Part shown: positions 7,850 through 15,592 of the stretch, piece by piece
Layout: each line of letters starts with the position of its first letter
How positions within the stretch are numbered: the first letter of the stretch is position 1
Origin: Paraburkholderia hayleyella
GTDB lineage: Bacteria; Pseudomonadota; Gammaproteobacteria; Burkholderiales; Burkholderiaceae
DNA: 64,000 nt
Direction: 5' to 3'
Assembly (NCBI RefSeq): GCF_009455685.1
Contig: NZ_QPES01000001.1
Coordinates: 1,364,001-1,428,000, forward strand
Notes under the pieces: model-generated
Database searches by the model: none
Seen by the model: the letters and a program-made list of their open reading frames with translations, nothing else
Told to the model about the DNA's origin: nothing
Position numbers and translations under genes: made by a program

Positions 7850-8442
7850 TGCAGGGCTCCCCAGCGCTCGGTGGCGGGTTCAGCCGAGGCCCATTTCCAT
7901 GTCGTGCCGTCGCGGCAGATCGCCGCGACGTAAAACGCGCTGCTGGCGGCCGTCTTGGTGCTGGTTGCCTGATCGACCGAAAACACAATTTCTTTGCAAT
8001 CGAGCGCACCGCTGCTGATCGTGCGACTGACGGTGACGCTGCCGTGTTCGTCGTTTTCGATGGGGACGGCATGCTGGACGCTCCACTTGGCGATGGCTCC
8101 GGTATCGAGCCCCCCAGCGGCGGCAGCGATGCGGTTTTGCGTATCACGATGAATCACGCGCTGGGAATACTGCACGCCTGCACGGGCCAGGGCTACTGCG
8201 CCGAGGCCAATACCTGAGGCGACGGCGGCGTTGTTCGTGACCTTGGCGGCGAGCGCGGCACCGGCAATGCCCGCGCCTGTGGTGGCGGTTTCGGTATAGA
8301 GCGAGCTGCAGCCACTCAATGCCGTCGCCACGCTGGCTGCTACGAGTAATAACGCGCCTCGTGTGATCGCGGCGACAGCCGTAAGCGCGTATGCCCGAGG
8401 CGAGGTGCGCGTCGGGCACGTTGGGTCCATCGTGTTTTGCAT
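7846..8442 (-). CDS. Putative lipoprotein, first of a tandem paralogous pair
   Basis: A 198-residue protein with a hydrophobic signal segment and a lipobox (ATALSGC), then a Gly/Ala-rich stretch that may sit in or along the membrane. The soluble C-terminal half holds WSVQHAVPIEN, CKEIVFSV and WKWASAEPATERWGALQ, shared with the next gene, so the pair arose by tandem duplication. I choose ATG 8442 because AGGA lies 8 bases upstream; a GTG at 8481 is an alternative. The Gly/Ala segment recalls glycine-zipper lipoproteins, but I would not assign a family. Function unknown. Confidence 0.75.
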   Translation of the reverse strand: MQNTMDPTCPTRTSPRAYALTAVAAITRGALLLVAASVATALSGCSSLYTETATTGAGIAGAALAAKVTNNAAVASGIGLGAVALARAGVQYSQRVIHRDTQNRIAAAAGGLDTGAIAKWSVQHAVPIENDEHGSVTVSRTISSGALDCKEIVFSVDQATSTKTAASSAFYVAAICRDGTTWKWASAEPATERWGALQ

Positions 8443-8716
8443 GAGGCATTCCTGACTGCTGGCGGCTTGCTGTGCCACCACCCAGATACATCGTAGTGCT
8501 GGGTTTTATCCGGTTTTGTCCGGGGGCGATCCGGTCCATCATCCGGTCGTTTGCGAGCGGCATTGTGCAGGATGCCTGCTGAAAATGGCAGGGGGGAATT
8601 GCAAGGATTTGCAAAAACTTGGGGATGACGGCAAGGAGGATCGCAGGCCCTGGCTTGTCTTGTAAAAATACCTGGGGCGCGCCGTTGTCGTTATGCGTTG
8701 GCGTTACACGTTGTCG

Positions 8717-9814
8717 TTATGCGTTGGCGCTGTTCGTGTCGTCAGCGTGGTGGAGGTCGTTGATCTCGCTAGCGTCCGCCTGATCGTAGAGGCTCAGGCG
8801 GTTATAGAGCGTTTTCAGGCTGATGCCGAGCGTTTTGGCTGCACGGCGCTTGTCGCCGTTGCAATGCTTGAGCGTGCCGAGAATGATCTGTTTTTGCGCC
8901 TCGGCCAGCGGCGTGCCCACCCAGACGCTCATCGCGTCGCTTGGCGCGAACGGTTTTTTCACGCGTAGCGCCTGGTGCGGATGGGGTAGCTCAAGCGTTT
9001 TTTCCGCGAGGATGAAGGCGCGATACACCACGTTTTTCAACTCGCGCACATTTCCCGGCCAGGACCAGCCGCGCAGGGTATCGAGCGAACGCTTGCTAAA
9101 AACCTTGTGCGTGTTTTCCTGGTGGTTCAGCTCGGACAGAAAATGCTGGGCCAGCAGTTCGCGGTCGTCTTCCCGTTCGCGCAGCGGCGGTGCGCGCAAC
9201 GGAAACACCGCAAGCCGGTACAGCAAATCTTCACGCAGGCCGTTTTCCTTGACGGCGGTTGCCGGGTCGCGGTTGGTCGCGGCGATCACTCGCACGTTGG
9301 CATGAATCAGCGCATTGCCGCCGACGCGATAGAACGTTCCGGTTTCCAGTGCACGCAGCAGTTTGACTTGCCGCGCGGGAGTCATTTCAGTGATTTCGTC
9401 GAGAAAAAGCGTCCCGCCGCTGGCGTGTTCGAAATAACCGGTGCGTTCTTGCACCGCGCCGGTGAAACTGCCTTTTTCGTGTCCGAACAGCTCGGCTTCG
9501 ATCAGGTCATCGGGAATGGCGCCACAGTTGACGGCGATGAAGGGTTTCGTGTGACGCGTGCTGTGCAGATGAATGGTGCGGGCGATCAGTTCTTTGCCCG
9601 TGCCGGATTCGCCGACAATCAGCGCCGTGGCGTCGGTGGCCGCGAGGTGGTCGATCTGCGCGTACAGTTCGAGCATCGCGGATGACGAGCCGTAGAGCAA
9701 ACCATACGTTTGCAGGCCATTCACGCTTGGGGCCATGTGCGACGGTGCGGTGCCAGAGCGCCCGCGCGCGGCAGCTGTATGAGCCGCTGGCGCGTCCAGA
9801 TCGGTGGGTGCCAT
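8717..9814 (-). CDS. Sigma-54-dependent activator without a receiver domain
   Basis: A 365-residue bacterial enhancer-binding protein. A short variable N-terminus (about 50 residues, no receiver, GAF or PAS domain) precedes the AAA+ domain, with Walker A (GESGTGKE), the sigma-54 contact loop as GSFTGA (usually GAFTGA), Walker B (GGTLFLDEI) and an arginine-finger region. A Fis-type helix-turn-helix ends the protein (RRAAKTLGISLKTLYNRL). It should activate RpoN promoters without direct phosphorylation, so control is probably by a partner protein or by level. ATG 9814 has AGGA upstream; the frame continues to 10177, but that extension is Cys/His-rich and looks non-coding. It is related in domain and HTH sequence to the regulator at 10779-12167. 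Confidence 0.9.
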   Translation of the reverse strand: MAPTDLDAPAAHTAAARGRSGTAPSHMAPSVNGLQTYGLLYGSSSAMLELYAQIDHLAATDATALIVGESGTGKELIARTIHLHSTRHTKPFIAVNCGAIPDDLIEAELFGHEKGSFTGAVQERTGYFEHASGGTLFLDEITEMTPARQVKLLRALETGTFYRVGGNALIHANVRVIAATNRDPATAVKENGLREDLLYRLAVFPLRAPPLREREDDRELLAQHFLSELNHQENTHKVFSKRSLDTLRGWSWPGNVRELKNVVYRAFILAEKTLELPHPHQALRVKKPFAPSDAMSVWVGTPLAEAQKQIILGTLKHCNGDKRRAAKTLGISLKTLYNRLSLYDQADASEINDLHHADDTNSANA

Positions 9815-10209
9815 CAAGGATCCTGTACGGATGAATGGAGCGTTAGCGTGTCCAGGCGTGCAATTTAACCACTGGCATGCCTGTCCCAGCAAGGTGCACT
9901 TGCATAAAGCATGGCGCGGCATGAACGCGGTCATGCAGGAAGCATGGATGCATGCGTGCCAGCAGGACGCCGAACACCTGTCACAGGCACGGGCAGTCTG
10001 GATCTCGTGTGCCAGTGGGTACGATGCTTGCAGGCAACGCAGATGAAACCGGGGGAGTCGCCTCGGAGTGGTATCCATGGACCTGATTAGTCTTGGCGGT
10101 CGCGCTTGGTCTTGCCTGGGACATGACATGACATGGTGCGGCGCGGCATGAGGCGAAGCAGGATTTTTACGCTGCAAAAGGACTTAAAAGGACTTAAAAG
10201 GAGCAAGAG
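9815..10209. other. Intergenic region between divergent genes
   Basis: About 395 bp between the sigma-54 activator (minus) and the small membrane protein (plus). I looked for GG-N10-GC sigma-54 promoters and found none convincing. The right end has a duplicated AAAAGGACTT (10176-10195) that runs into the Shine-Dalgarno of the next gene. Confidence 0.4.
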
Positions 10210-10476
10210 ATGGCACGACTGAGAACAGGCATATTGATGGGTGCATTGGCCGCGGTGGGCGGAATGCTGGTGTGGCAGTGGACGCAAAAGCAGCGTGCCT
10301 CCCAGGTGCGGCTGGCGCGGGAGCTGAACCGTTGGGAGGGCGAGGGCGGTTCACTCGCGCCGGGCGTTGCGCCGCCACTGAATCAGGCGGCACATGAGCA
10401 GGAGAGCGCTCGCCATACCCTGAATGTCGAGCGGCGTCGCGCGGGCGCCAGGCCTTGGCCTTATCCACGCAGCTAA
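10210..10476 (+). CDS. Small membrane-anchored protein, unknown
   Basis: An 88-residue protein with one N-terminal membrane segment (about residues 8-25, ILMGALAAVGGMLVWQW) followed by a basic, Gln/Arg/Glu-rich tail. An AGGAG sits 6 bases before the ATG, a good site. Two upstream copies of AAAAGGACTT resemble decoy ribosome sites made by duplication. It lies between two sigma-54 regulators. No family recognised; a small inner-membrane protein with a cytoplasmic or periplasmic tail. Confidence 0.6.
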   Translation: MARLRTGILMGALAAVGGMLVWQWTQKQRASQVRLARELNRWEGEGGSLAPGVAPPLNQAAHEQESARHTLNVERRRAGARPWPYPRS

Positions 10477-10778
10477 AGCCCGGTTTCAGATAAGCGGCAC
10501 GTTCAGGAAAGCGAACTGAGGCGCCTGGCGTGCCGCATGCTGGCTTGCAGATCCGCACCGCGCCATGGGCTATCTCAAATAAGCCGTATAATCGACAAAT
10601 TAACAACAATCAGACGATTCTTACGATTTTTATTCATGATTGTTGTTCGTGTGATGCTAATTGAATGATTCCGCCAGAGCGGCGAAGGTGCACGCCAGTA
10701 GACGGTGCGCCTGAACGCATGCCTCGCGTGAGCGGTTTCGCTCCACCTTCATCAATGCCTTCGGGCTTGCGAGATGCG
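10477..10778. other. Upstream region of the sigma-54 response regulator
   Basis: About 300 bp with no separate gene. Around 10570-10650 it is AT-rich (TATAATCGACAAATTAACAACAATCAGACG) and contains a TATAAT that could be the promoter -10 for the regulator gene. The reading frame of the regulator extends back to 10665, but the extension is Pro/Arg-rich and unlike receiver N-termini. Confidence 0.4.
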
Positions 10779-12167
10779 ATGCCACACGTACTGATTGTCG
10801 ATGATGACGCCGAGACCCGCGACGCGCTTGCCGTGATCATCGCGGAAGATGGCCTGACCACCGCGCTCGCGGCCGATCTGCGCGAAGCACGCATCCAGTT
10901 GACGCGGCAGATGCCCGACGTGGTGTTCACCGATCTTAAGCTGCCCGATGGCAGCGGCGTTGATCTGCTACAAGAGCTGGACCCCCGCTCGGGCGTCGAA
11001 GTGATTGTCATCACAGGTCATGCGACGGTCGAATCCGCCGTGAGCGCGTTGAAAATGGGGGCCGCCGATTACCTCGTGAAACCGACCAACGTGCAACGCG
11101 TCAAGGCGATTTTGTCGCGCTTGCCGCGCACGGGTGATCTGAAAGCGGAAATTGGCACGCTGCGTGGCGAATTGCGCCGGATGGGACGTTTCGGGATGAT
11201 GCTGGGCCACTCCGCGCCGATGCAGGCGGTGTACGACCAGATCAGCCGGGTCGCGCCCACGTCCGCCTCGGTGATGCTCGCAGGCGAATCCGGTACCGGC
11301 AAGGAAGTCGCGGCGCAGACCATCCACCAGTTGAGCTTGCGGCGCAAGCAGGCTTTCCTCGCGGTCAATTGCGGCGCGATCTCGCCGAACCTGATCGAAT
11401 CCGAAATGTTTGGTCACGAGCGTGGCGCGTTCACGGGGGCCGACCGGCAGCACAAGGGCTATTTCGAGCGAGCGAATGGTGGCACGCTGTTTCTCGATGA
11501 AATTACCGAGATGCCCGCCGAGCTTCAGGTCAAGCTATTGCGCGTGCTGGAAACCGGGATGTTCATGCGGGTCGGGACCACGCGCGAGATCGAAACCGAC
11601 GTGCGGCTGATCGCGGCGACCAACTGCGACCCTGAGCAGGCGGTGCTGGAAGGCCGCTTGCGGCTGGATCTGTATCACCGGCTGAATGTGTTTCCGATCA
11701 GTCTGCCCCCGTTGCGCGAGCGCGGCCAGGATGTGGCGCTGCTGGCGCAGGCGTTTCTCGATGAACTCAATGAGCAGCACGGCACGCACAAACAGCTGCC
11801 CACCGTGCTCAAGGAGATGCTGTCCGGCTATGCGTGGCCGGGTAACGTCCGTGAGTTGAAGAACTATCTGCAACGCGCCTACATCATGTCGAGCACGGAT
11901 TCGGCGGAGGTCGCCGCCGTGCCGTTGCAGATTTCGCTGGCGCGGCCCGCGGCGGGCACGGCGGTTACGATTGCCTTTGGGACGTCGCTGGCGCAGGCCG
12001 ACCGGCAACTGATCCTGGCAACGCTCGAACAATGTGGCGGCGTGAAAACGCGGGCGGCGGAGGTGTTGGGGATCAGCCTTAAAACTTTGTATAACCGCCT
12101 CGTCGAATATAACCAGGAGGCGCAATCCGCCGCTGATGCGGCCACGGACGAGCCTGCGCAAGCTTGA
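10779..12167 (+). CDS. Sigma-54-dependent response regulator (NtrC class)
   Basis: A 462-residue regulator with three domains. The receiver (about 1-115) has the acidic pair IVDDD, the phospho-acceptor Asp in VVFTDLKLPDGSG and the Lys in YLVKP. The AAA+ domain (about 140-375) has Walker A GESGTGKE, a canonical GAFTGA loop and GGTLFLDEI. The Fis-type HTH at the end reads TRAAEVLGISLKTLYNRL. It activates RpoN-dependent promoters when phosphorylated. The start MPHVLIVDDD at 10779 matches the usual N-terminus of receivers. No cognate kinase is adjacent. It shares its HTH with the receiver-less activator at 8717-9814, so the two may bind similar sites. Confidence 0.92.
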   Translation: MPHVLIVDDDAETRDALAVIIAEDGLTTALAADLREARIQLTRQMPDVVFTDLKLPDGSGVDLLQELDPRSGVEVIVITGHATVESAVSALKMGAADYLVKPTNVQRVKAILSRLPRTGDLKAEIGTLRGELRRMGRFGMMLGHSAPMQAVYDQISRVAPTSASVMLAGESGTGKEVAAQTIHQLSLRRKQAFLAVNCGAISPNLIESEMFGHERGAFTGADRQHKGYFERANGGTLFLDEITEMPAELQVKLLRVLETGMFMRVGTTREIETDVRLIAATNCDPEQAVLEGRLRLDLYHRLNVFPISLPPLRERGQDVALLAQAFLDELNEQHGTHKQLPTVLKEMLSGYAWPGNVRELKNYLQRAYIMSSTDSAEVAAVPLQISLARPAAGTAVTIAFGTSLAQADRQLILATLEQCGGVKTRAAEVLGISLKTLYNRLVEYNQEAQSAADAATDEPAQA

Positions 12168-12325
12168 ACCCGCCCCGGCCATGCTGCCGGGCGCACGCGA
12201 AGTGGGTATTCGATGAGTAGTGGCCTGGCGGCCAGTACAGGGTGACGGCGGCACGGGACTTGCGTGAGTGGTTCGAGGCAATCTCGCGCATTCGCGTGAA
12301 TGCGCCTCAACCAGGAGCCAAGGTC

Positions 12326-12493
12326 ATGTATCCATGCCATGAGAGTGTCCCACTCAGTGGGCATCGCCCCGAGCCCAATGATCCGCCGCTACCCGACGAT
12401 CCCCGCGAACCGGACCCCACCCCCGAGCCTGCTGCTCCCCCCATCGGCGATCCGCCGTCGCAACCGCGGGAAATACCGCGCTTCGCGGACTGA
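12326..12493 (+). CDS. Small proline/acidic-rich protein, hypothetical
   Basis: A 55-residue frame, MYPCHESVPLSGHRPEPND and onward, made almost only of Pro, Asp, Glu and Arg, so it is likely disordered. A CAGGAGCC lies about 9 bases upstream of the ATG. The frame can be extended to 12242, but that part lacks a good site. No family known to me. Coding status is uncertain, since Pro-rich frames arise easily in GC-rich DNA. Confidence 0.4.
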   Translation: MYPCHESVPLSGHRPEPNDPPLPDDPREPDPTPEPAAPPIGDPPSQPREIPRFAD

Positions 12494-12614
12494 TTCGCAG
12501 GCTAGCCGGTTTTTCGCTGTTTTTCGTTGTTTTTCCTTGTTACAAGGCCTGCGTATTTTTTACCTGCCGCTTGAGCCTTAAACAGGCCTCTCACCCGATT
12601 ACGAAGGAGCCGTC

Positions 12615-12824
12615 ATGCGAGATTCCACCCGGCGCGCCGCGCGGTGTTCTGTTTCCGCTCCGCTTGCAGCGAACCACGCGGCGCCTTCCTTGCCTGCTAC
12701 TTCTACCATCCCCACGACTCCTGCCACCCCCGTGATCCCGGCGGATGACGAGTCCCGCACAGATGGCGTGCGTCCCGAAGGGCTGGAATATCAGCGCGAT
12801 CTCGGTGTCGCGCAAGACGCCTGA
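12615..12824 (+). CDS. Small hypothetical protein upstream of otsA
   Basis: A 69-residue frame with a clear GAAGGAG about 7 bases before the ATG. The middle is Ala/Thr/Pro-rich; the end (RPEGLEYQRDLGVAQDA) is less biased and looks more protein-like. It lies 113 bp before otsA on the same strand and could be cotranscribed. No known family; moderate doubt that it is real. Confidence 0.42.
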   Translation: MRDSTRRAARCSVSAPLAANHAAPSLPATSTIPTTPATPVIPADDESRTDGVRPEGLEYQRDLGVAQDA

Positions 12825-12937
12825 AACATTTGCATACATTTTCATCGCTCAATTTCAAGATATGGGCACGGCATTTGCATGCCTTGCTCCGGAACATTCC
12901 CGCAGACAACGAACACATTGAATGAGGTGAGTCCGTA

Positions 12938-14410
12938 ATGAGCCGATTGATCGTGGTATCGAACCGTGTTGCCCCCACCCAGCCTGGCCGTCCTGCGGCG
13001 GGGGGATTGGCGATTGGCGTGCTGGACGCGCTCCAGGAAACCGGGGGTGTCTGGTTTGGCTGGAGCGGTGAAATTACGGGCGAAGCCGCCAGCCAGACGC
13101 GCTCGCCGGTGATCGAGCGCCAGGGCAATGTGACCTACGCCACAGTGGGCTTGAGCCGACGCGATTACGACCAGTATTACAGGGGGTTTTCGAACGCCAC
13201 GCTATGGCCGACTTTTCATTACCGCAACGACTTGTCGCGCTACGACCGTCAGGAATATGCCGGTTATCTGCGTGTTAACGCGATGCTTGCCAAGCAACTC
13301 AAAACGTTGCTCGAACCGGATGACATCATCTGGGTCCACGATTACCACCTGTTGCCATTCGCCCGCTGCCTGCGTGAGCTGGGCGTGAAAAACCCCATCG
13401 GCTTTTTCCTGCATATTCCGTTTCCGGTGCCCGAAGTGCTGCGCACGGTGCCGCCGCATGAGGAACTCGTGAGGGCGATGTGCAGTTATGACGTCGTGGG
13501 TTTTCAGACGGAGGCGGATTGCCAGTCGTTCGTCGATTATGTTGAACGCGGGTCATGCCATGGCAGCGTCGATGAAGCGGGGGTGCTGTATGCGTGGGGC
13601 CAGTTCCTGAAAGTCGCGGCCTACCCCATCGGGATTTATCCCGATGCGATTGCCCGGGTCGCACAACAGTTCACGGCGCGCAAACCCGTGCGCAGCCTGC
13701 GTGAGGGCATGCATGGCCGCAAGCTGATCATGAGCGTGGACCGGCTCGATTATTCGAAGGGACTGGTGGAGCGCTTCCAGGCGTTCGAGCGCTTGTTGCT
13801 GGGGGCACCGGACTGGCATGGACGCGTCTCGCTGGTGCAGATCGCACCGCCGACCCGCTCCGATGTGCAGACTTATCAGCGCATTCGCCAGAACCTGGAA
13901 GGCGAAGCCGGACGAATCAATGGCCGCTTCGCCCAGCTCGACTGGACGCCGATTCAGTATCTGAACCGCAAGTACGAACGCAACTTGCTGATGGCGCTGT
14001 TTCGCCAGGCGCATGTCGGTTACGTGACGCCGCTGCGCGATGGCATGAACCTCGTCGCCAAGGAATATGTCGCAGCACAAAATCCCGAGGATCCGGGTGT
14101 GCTGGTGCTATCGCAGTTCGCGGGCGCGGCGGAGCAAATGCCTGGGGCGCTGGTGGTGAATCCGTTCGATTTGTCGCAGATGGCCGAGGCCCTGGAGCGA
14201 GCGCTGTCGATGCCGCTGGCCGAACGTCAGGCGCGCTACACCGACATGATGGCGCGGCTGCGGGAGAATAATTTGTCGGTCTGGCGCGATACGTTTCTTG
14301 GCGATTTACGGCGCGTGGCGCGGGCGTCCGCGGTGGCCAGAAACGTGGTGCGGCGCGTCGATGCGACGGCTTACGGGCGCCAGGGTTCAGCGTTAGGTAG
14401 CCGGTATTAG
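12938..14410 (+). CDS. otsA: Alpha,alpha-trehalose-phosphate synthase (UDP-forming)
   Basis: A GT20 glycosyltransferase of 490 residues that joins UDP-glucose and glucose-6-phosphate to give trehalose-6-phosphate, a cytoplasmic step of osmo- and stress protection. Characteristic motifs are present: SNRV at the start, the glycine loop AAGGLA, WVHDYHL, the HIPFP segment, DRLDYSKG (nucleotide-sugar binding region) and RDGMNLVAKEYVA. Length fits the family. The trehalose-6-phosphate phosphatase gene (otsB) is not next to it in this window. The last about 30 residues after the conserved core are basic and variable. Confidence 0.96.
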   Translation: MSRLIVVSNRVAPTQPGRPAAGGLAIGVLDALQETGGVWFGWSGEITGEAASQTRSPVIERQGNVTYATVGLSRRDYDQYYRGFSNATLWPTFHYRNDLSRYDRQEYAGYLRVNAMLAKQLKTLLEPDDIIWVHDYHLLPFARCLRELGVKNPIGFFLHIPFPVPEVLRTVPPHEELVRAMCSYDVVGFQTEADCQSFVDYVERGSCHGSVDEAGVLYAWGQFLKVAAYPIGIYPDAIARVAQQFTARKPVRSLREGMHGRKLIMSVDRLDYSKGLVERFQAFERLLLGAPDWHGRVSLVQIAPPTRSDVQTYQRIRQNLEGEAGRINGRFAQLDWTPIQYLNRKYERNLLMALFRQAHVGYVTPLRDGMNLVAKEYVAAQNPEDPGVLVLSQFAGAAEQMPGALVVNPFDLSQMAEALERALSMPLAERQARYTDMMARLRENNLSVWRDTFLGDLRRVARASAVARNVVRRVDATAYGRQGSALGSRY

Positions 14411-14569
14411 GGACCACTAGAGAACCCAACCACTTAGCAGTAAACACTTGGGCGTGTCGGGTATTTTGCAGCACCGGTATGGTTGGACCTGGCATCGGCA
14501 TGGCACCGCGTTTGAACGGTGCCATGTTGATAGGGGTTTGTATCGAACACGAACTTGAAAAGTTTTGAT

Positions 14570-15094
14570 TCAATAAAAATCATTATCATAAACATCCGGG
14601 TTGAAAAATACATTGAATGGATAGTTTTTTCGGGTGAATTCGTATATTTCTGGAGAGCCGGAGAGGGTTGATAGTTCCACTCTCCGGTCGGCATATATTA
14701 TCCAGTCATCTGCATCTGGCAAAACCACGTAACGTTCTGCAATACAAATAACTGCATCGCTAGGACTGTTTCCGGGATCGGCATCAAGGAATTTTTGATA
14801 ATCACTTCCATCATGATGGTTATTGAATTTCATGGCGGGATATTTGCCAAAAAGTTTGAAATAGATATTTATTGGATCTGGCTTTGTGAGTAAGAACGAA
14901 AATTCTTTTGAATTGGAGAATTTTGTTAAATTTTTGATAAAGTCATAATATTCAGGAGTTCCGGCATCGATCGGATCAAAGTATAAAAATTTCTGCTCGG
15001 GTGGCGCTTCTGTAATTTTTCTGATGCCTGACTCTGCACGCGAAAGCAAGGTGTTAAATTCATCTGTATTTTTAATAAACTTTAATTTATTCAT
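14570..15094 (-). CDS. AT-rich orphan protein, candidate immunity protein 2
   Basis: A 174-residue acidic, aromatic-rich soluble protein (many Asp, Phe, Tyr, Asn) with no signal peptide. Codon use is strongly AT-rich compared with the GC-rich neighbours, a mark of recent transfer. It is the second gene after the YD-repeat protein on the same strand, 33 bp behind the first immunity candidate. Small acidic AT-rich genes in this position are usually immunity proteins of polymorphic toxins. No family recognised, so the role rests on position and composition. Confidence 0.55.
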   Translation of the reverse strand: MNKLKFIKNTDEFNTLLSRAESGIRKITEAPPEQKFLYFDPIDAGTPEYYDFIKNLTKFSNSKEFSFLLTKPDPINIYFKLFGKYPAMKFNNHHDGSDYQKFLDADPGNSPSDAVICIAERYVVLPDADDWIIYADRRVELSTLSGSPEIYEFTRKNYPFNVFFNPDVYDNDFY

Positions 15095-15127
15095 AATTTG
15101 ATAACATTTAAATGCCGGGCTAGTTGT

Positions 15128-15574
15128 TTATACTAACCGCCATCGCGGCGCAAGAGGATTTTCTTTATAGGCATATCTTAGATCTGCGCCTCCAACACGC
15201 ATCCCAGCTTCCATCACCATTAATCCATTGCCCGGCATGGGGTAATTTATTAATTTCTCGCCATCCAGCCGGTCTATCGAGAAAATATCGACATAGTAAT
15301 TATCCTGTGTTTTTACAACTATTGCGTAAATTAGTACGGGAATACGTCCGTCTATACTAATTAGCTCGCGCCCTAATGTTAAAGTTTTTTGTCCTGATTT
15401 TTCTATTTCATCATCATGGCATACTGCCAAAAAATAGGGTGTGTCAATTTCCCGGACCTGGCATGTTTTAATTTGGTCTCTCCATTGCCGGGTCCATTTT
15501 CCATATAGTGGTTCGTTTGCTTCAAGCAAAAAATCGAGCAGTTTGTATTCGTGTGGTGCGAGAGGGCGTGACAT
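15128..15574 (-). CDS. Candidate immunity protein (possibly DUF6984-like)
   Basis: A 148-residue soluble protein beginning MSRPLAPHEYKLLDFLLEAN, a start that recalls the DUF6984 group of small proteins often found beside toxins; I recall this and have not checked it. AT-rich composition. It begins 18 bp after the stop of the YD-repeat gene on the same strand, the standard place for the cognate immunity gene. Function inferred from position. Confidence 0.6.
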   Translation of the reverse strand: MSRPLAPHEYKLLDFLLEANEPLYGKWTRQWRDQIKTCQVREIDTPYFLAVCHDDEIEKSGQKTLTLGRELISIDGRIPVLIYAIVVKTQDNYYVDIFSIDRLDGEKLINYPMPGNGLMVMEAGMRVGGADLRYAYKENPLAPRWRLV

Positions 15575-15592
15575 ACCTTATTCCTTGTATGA

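Noticed and set aside
8717..10177. A longer N-terminus for the receiver-less sigma-54 activator
   Set aside because: The extra about 120 residues are Cys/His-rich with no domain pattern; ATG 9814 has a ribosome site.
9815..10209. A sigma-54 promoter between the activator and the small membrane gene
   Set aside because: Candidates such as GGTGCACTTGCAT do not keep the GG-N10-GC spacing.
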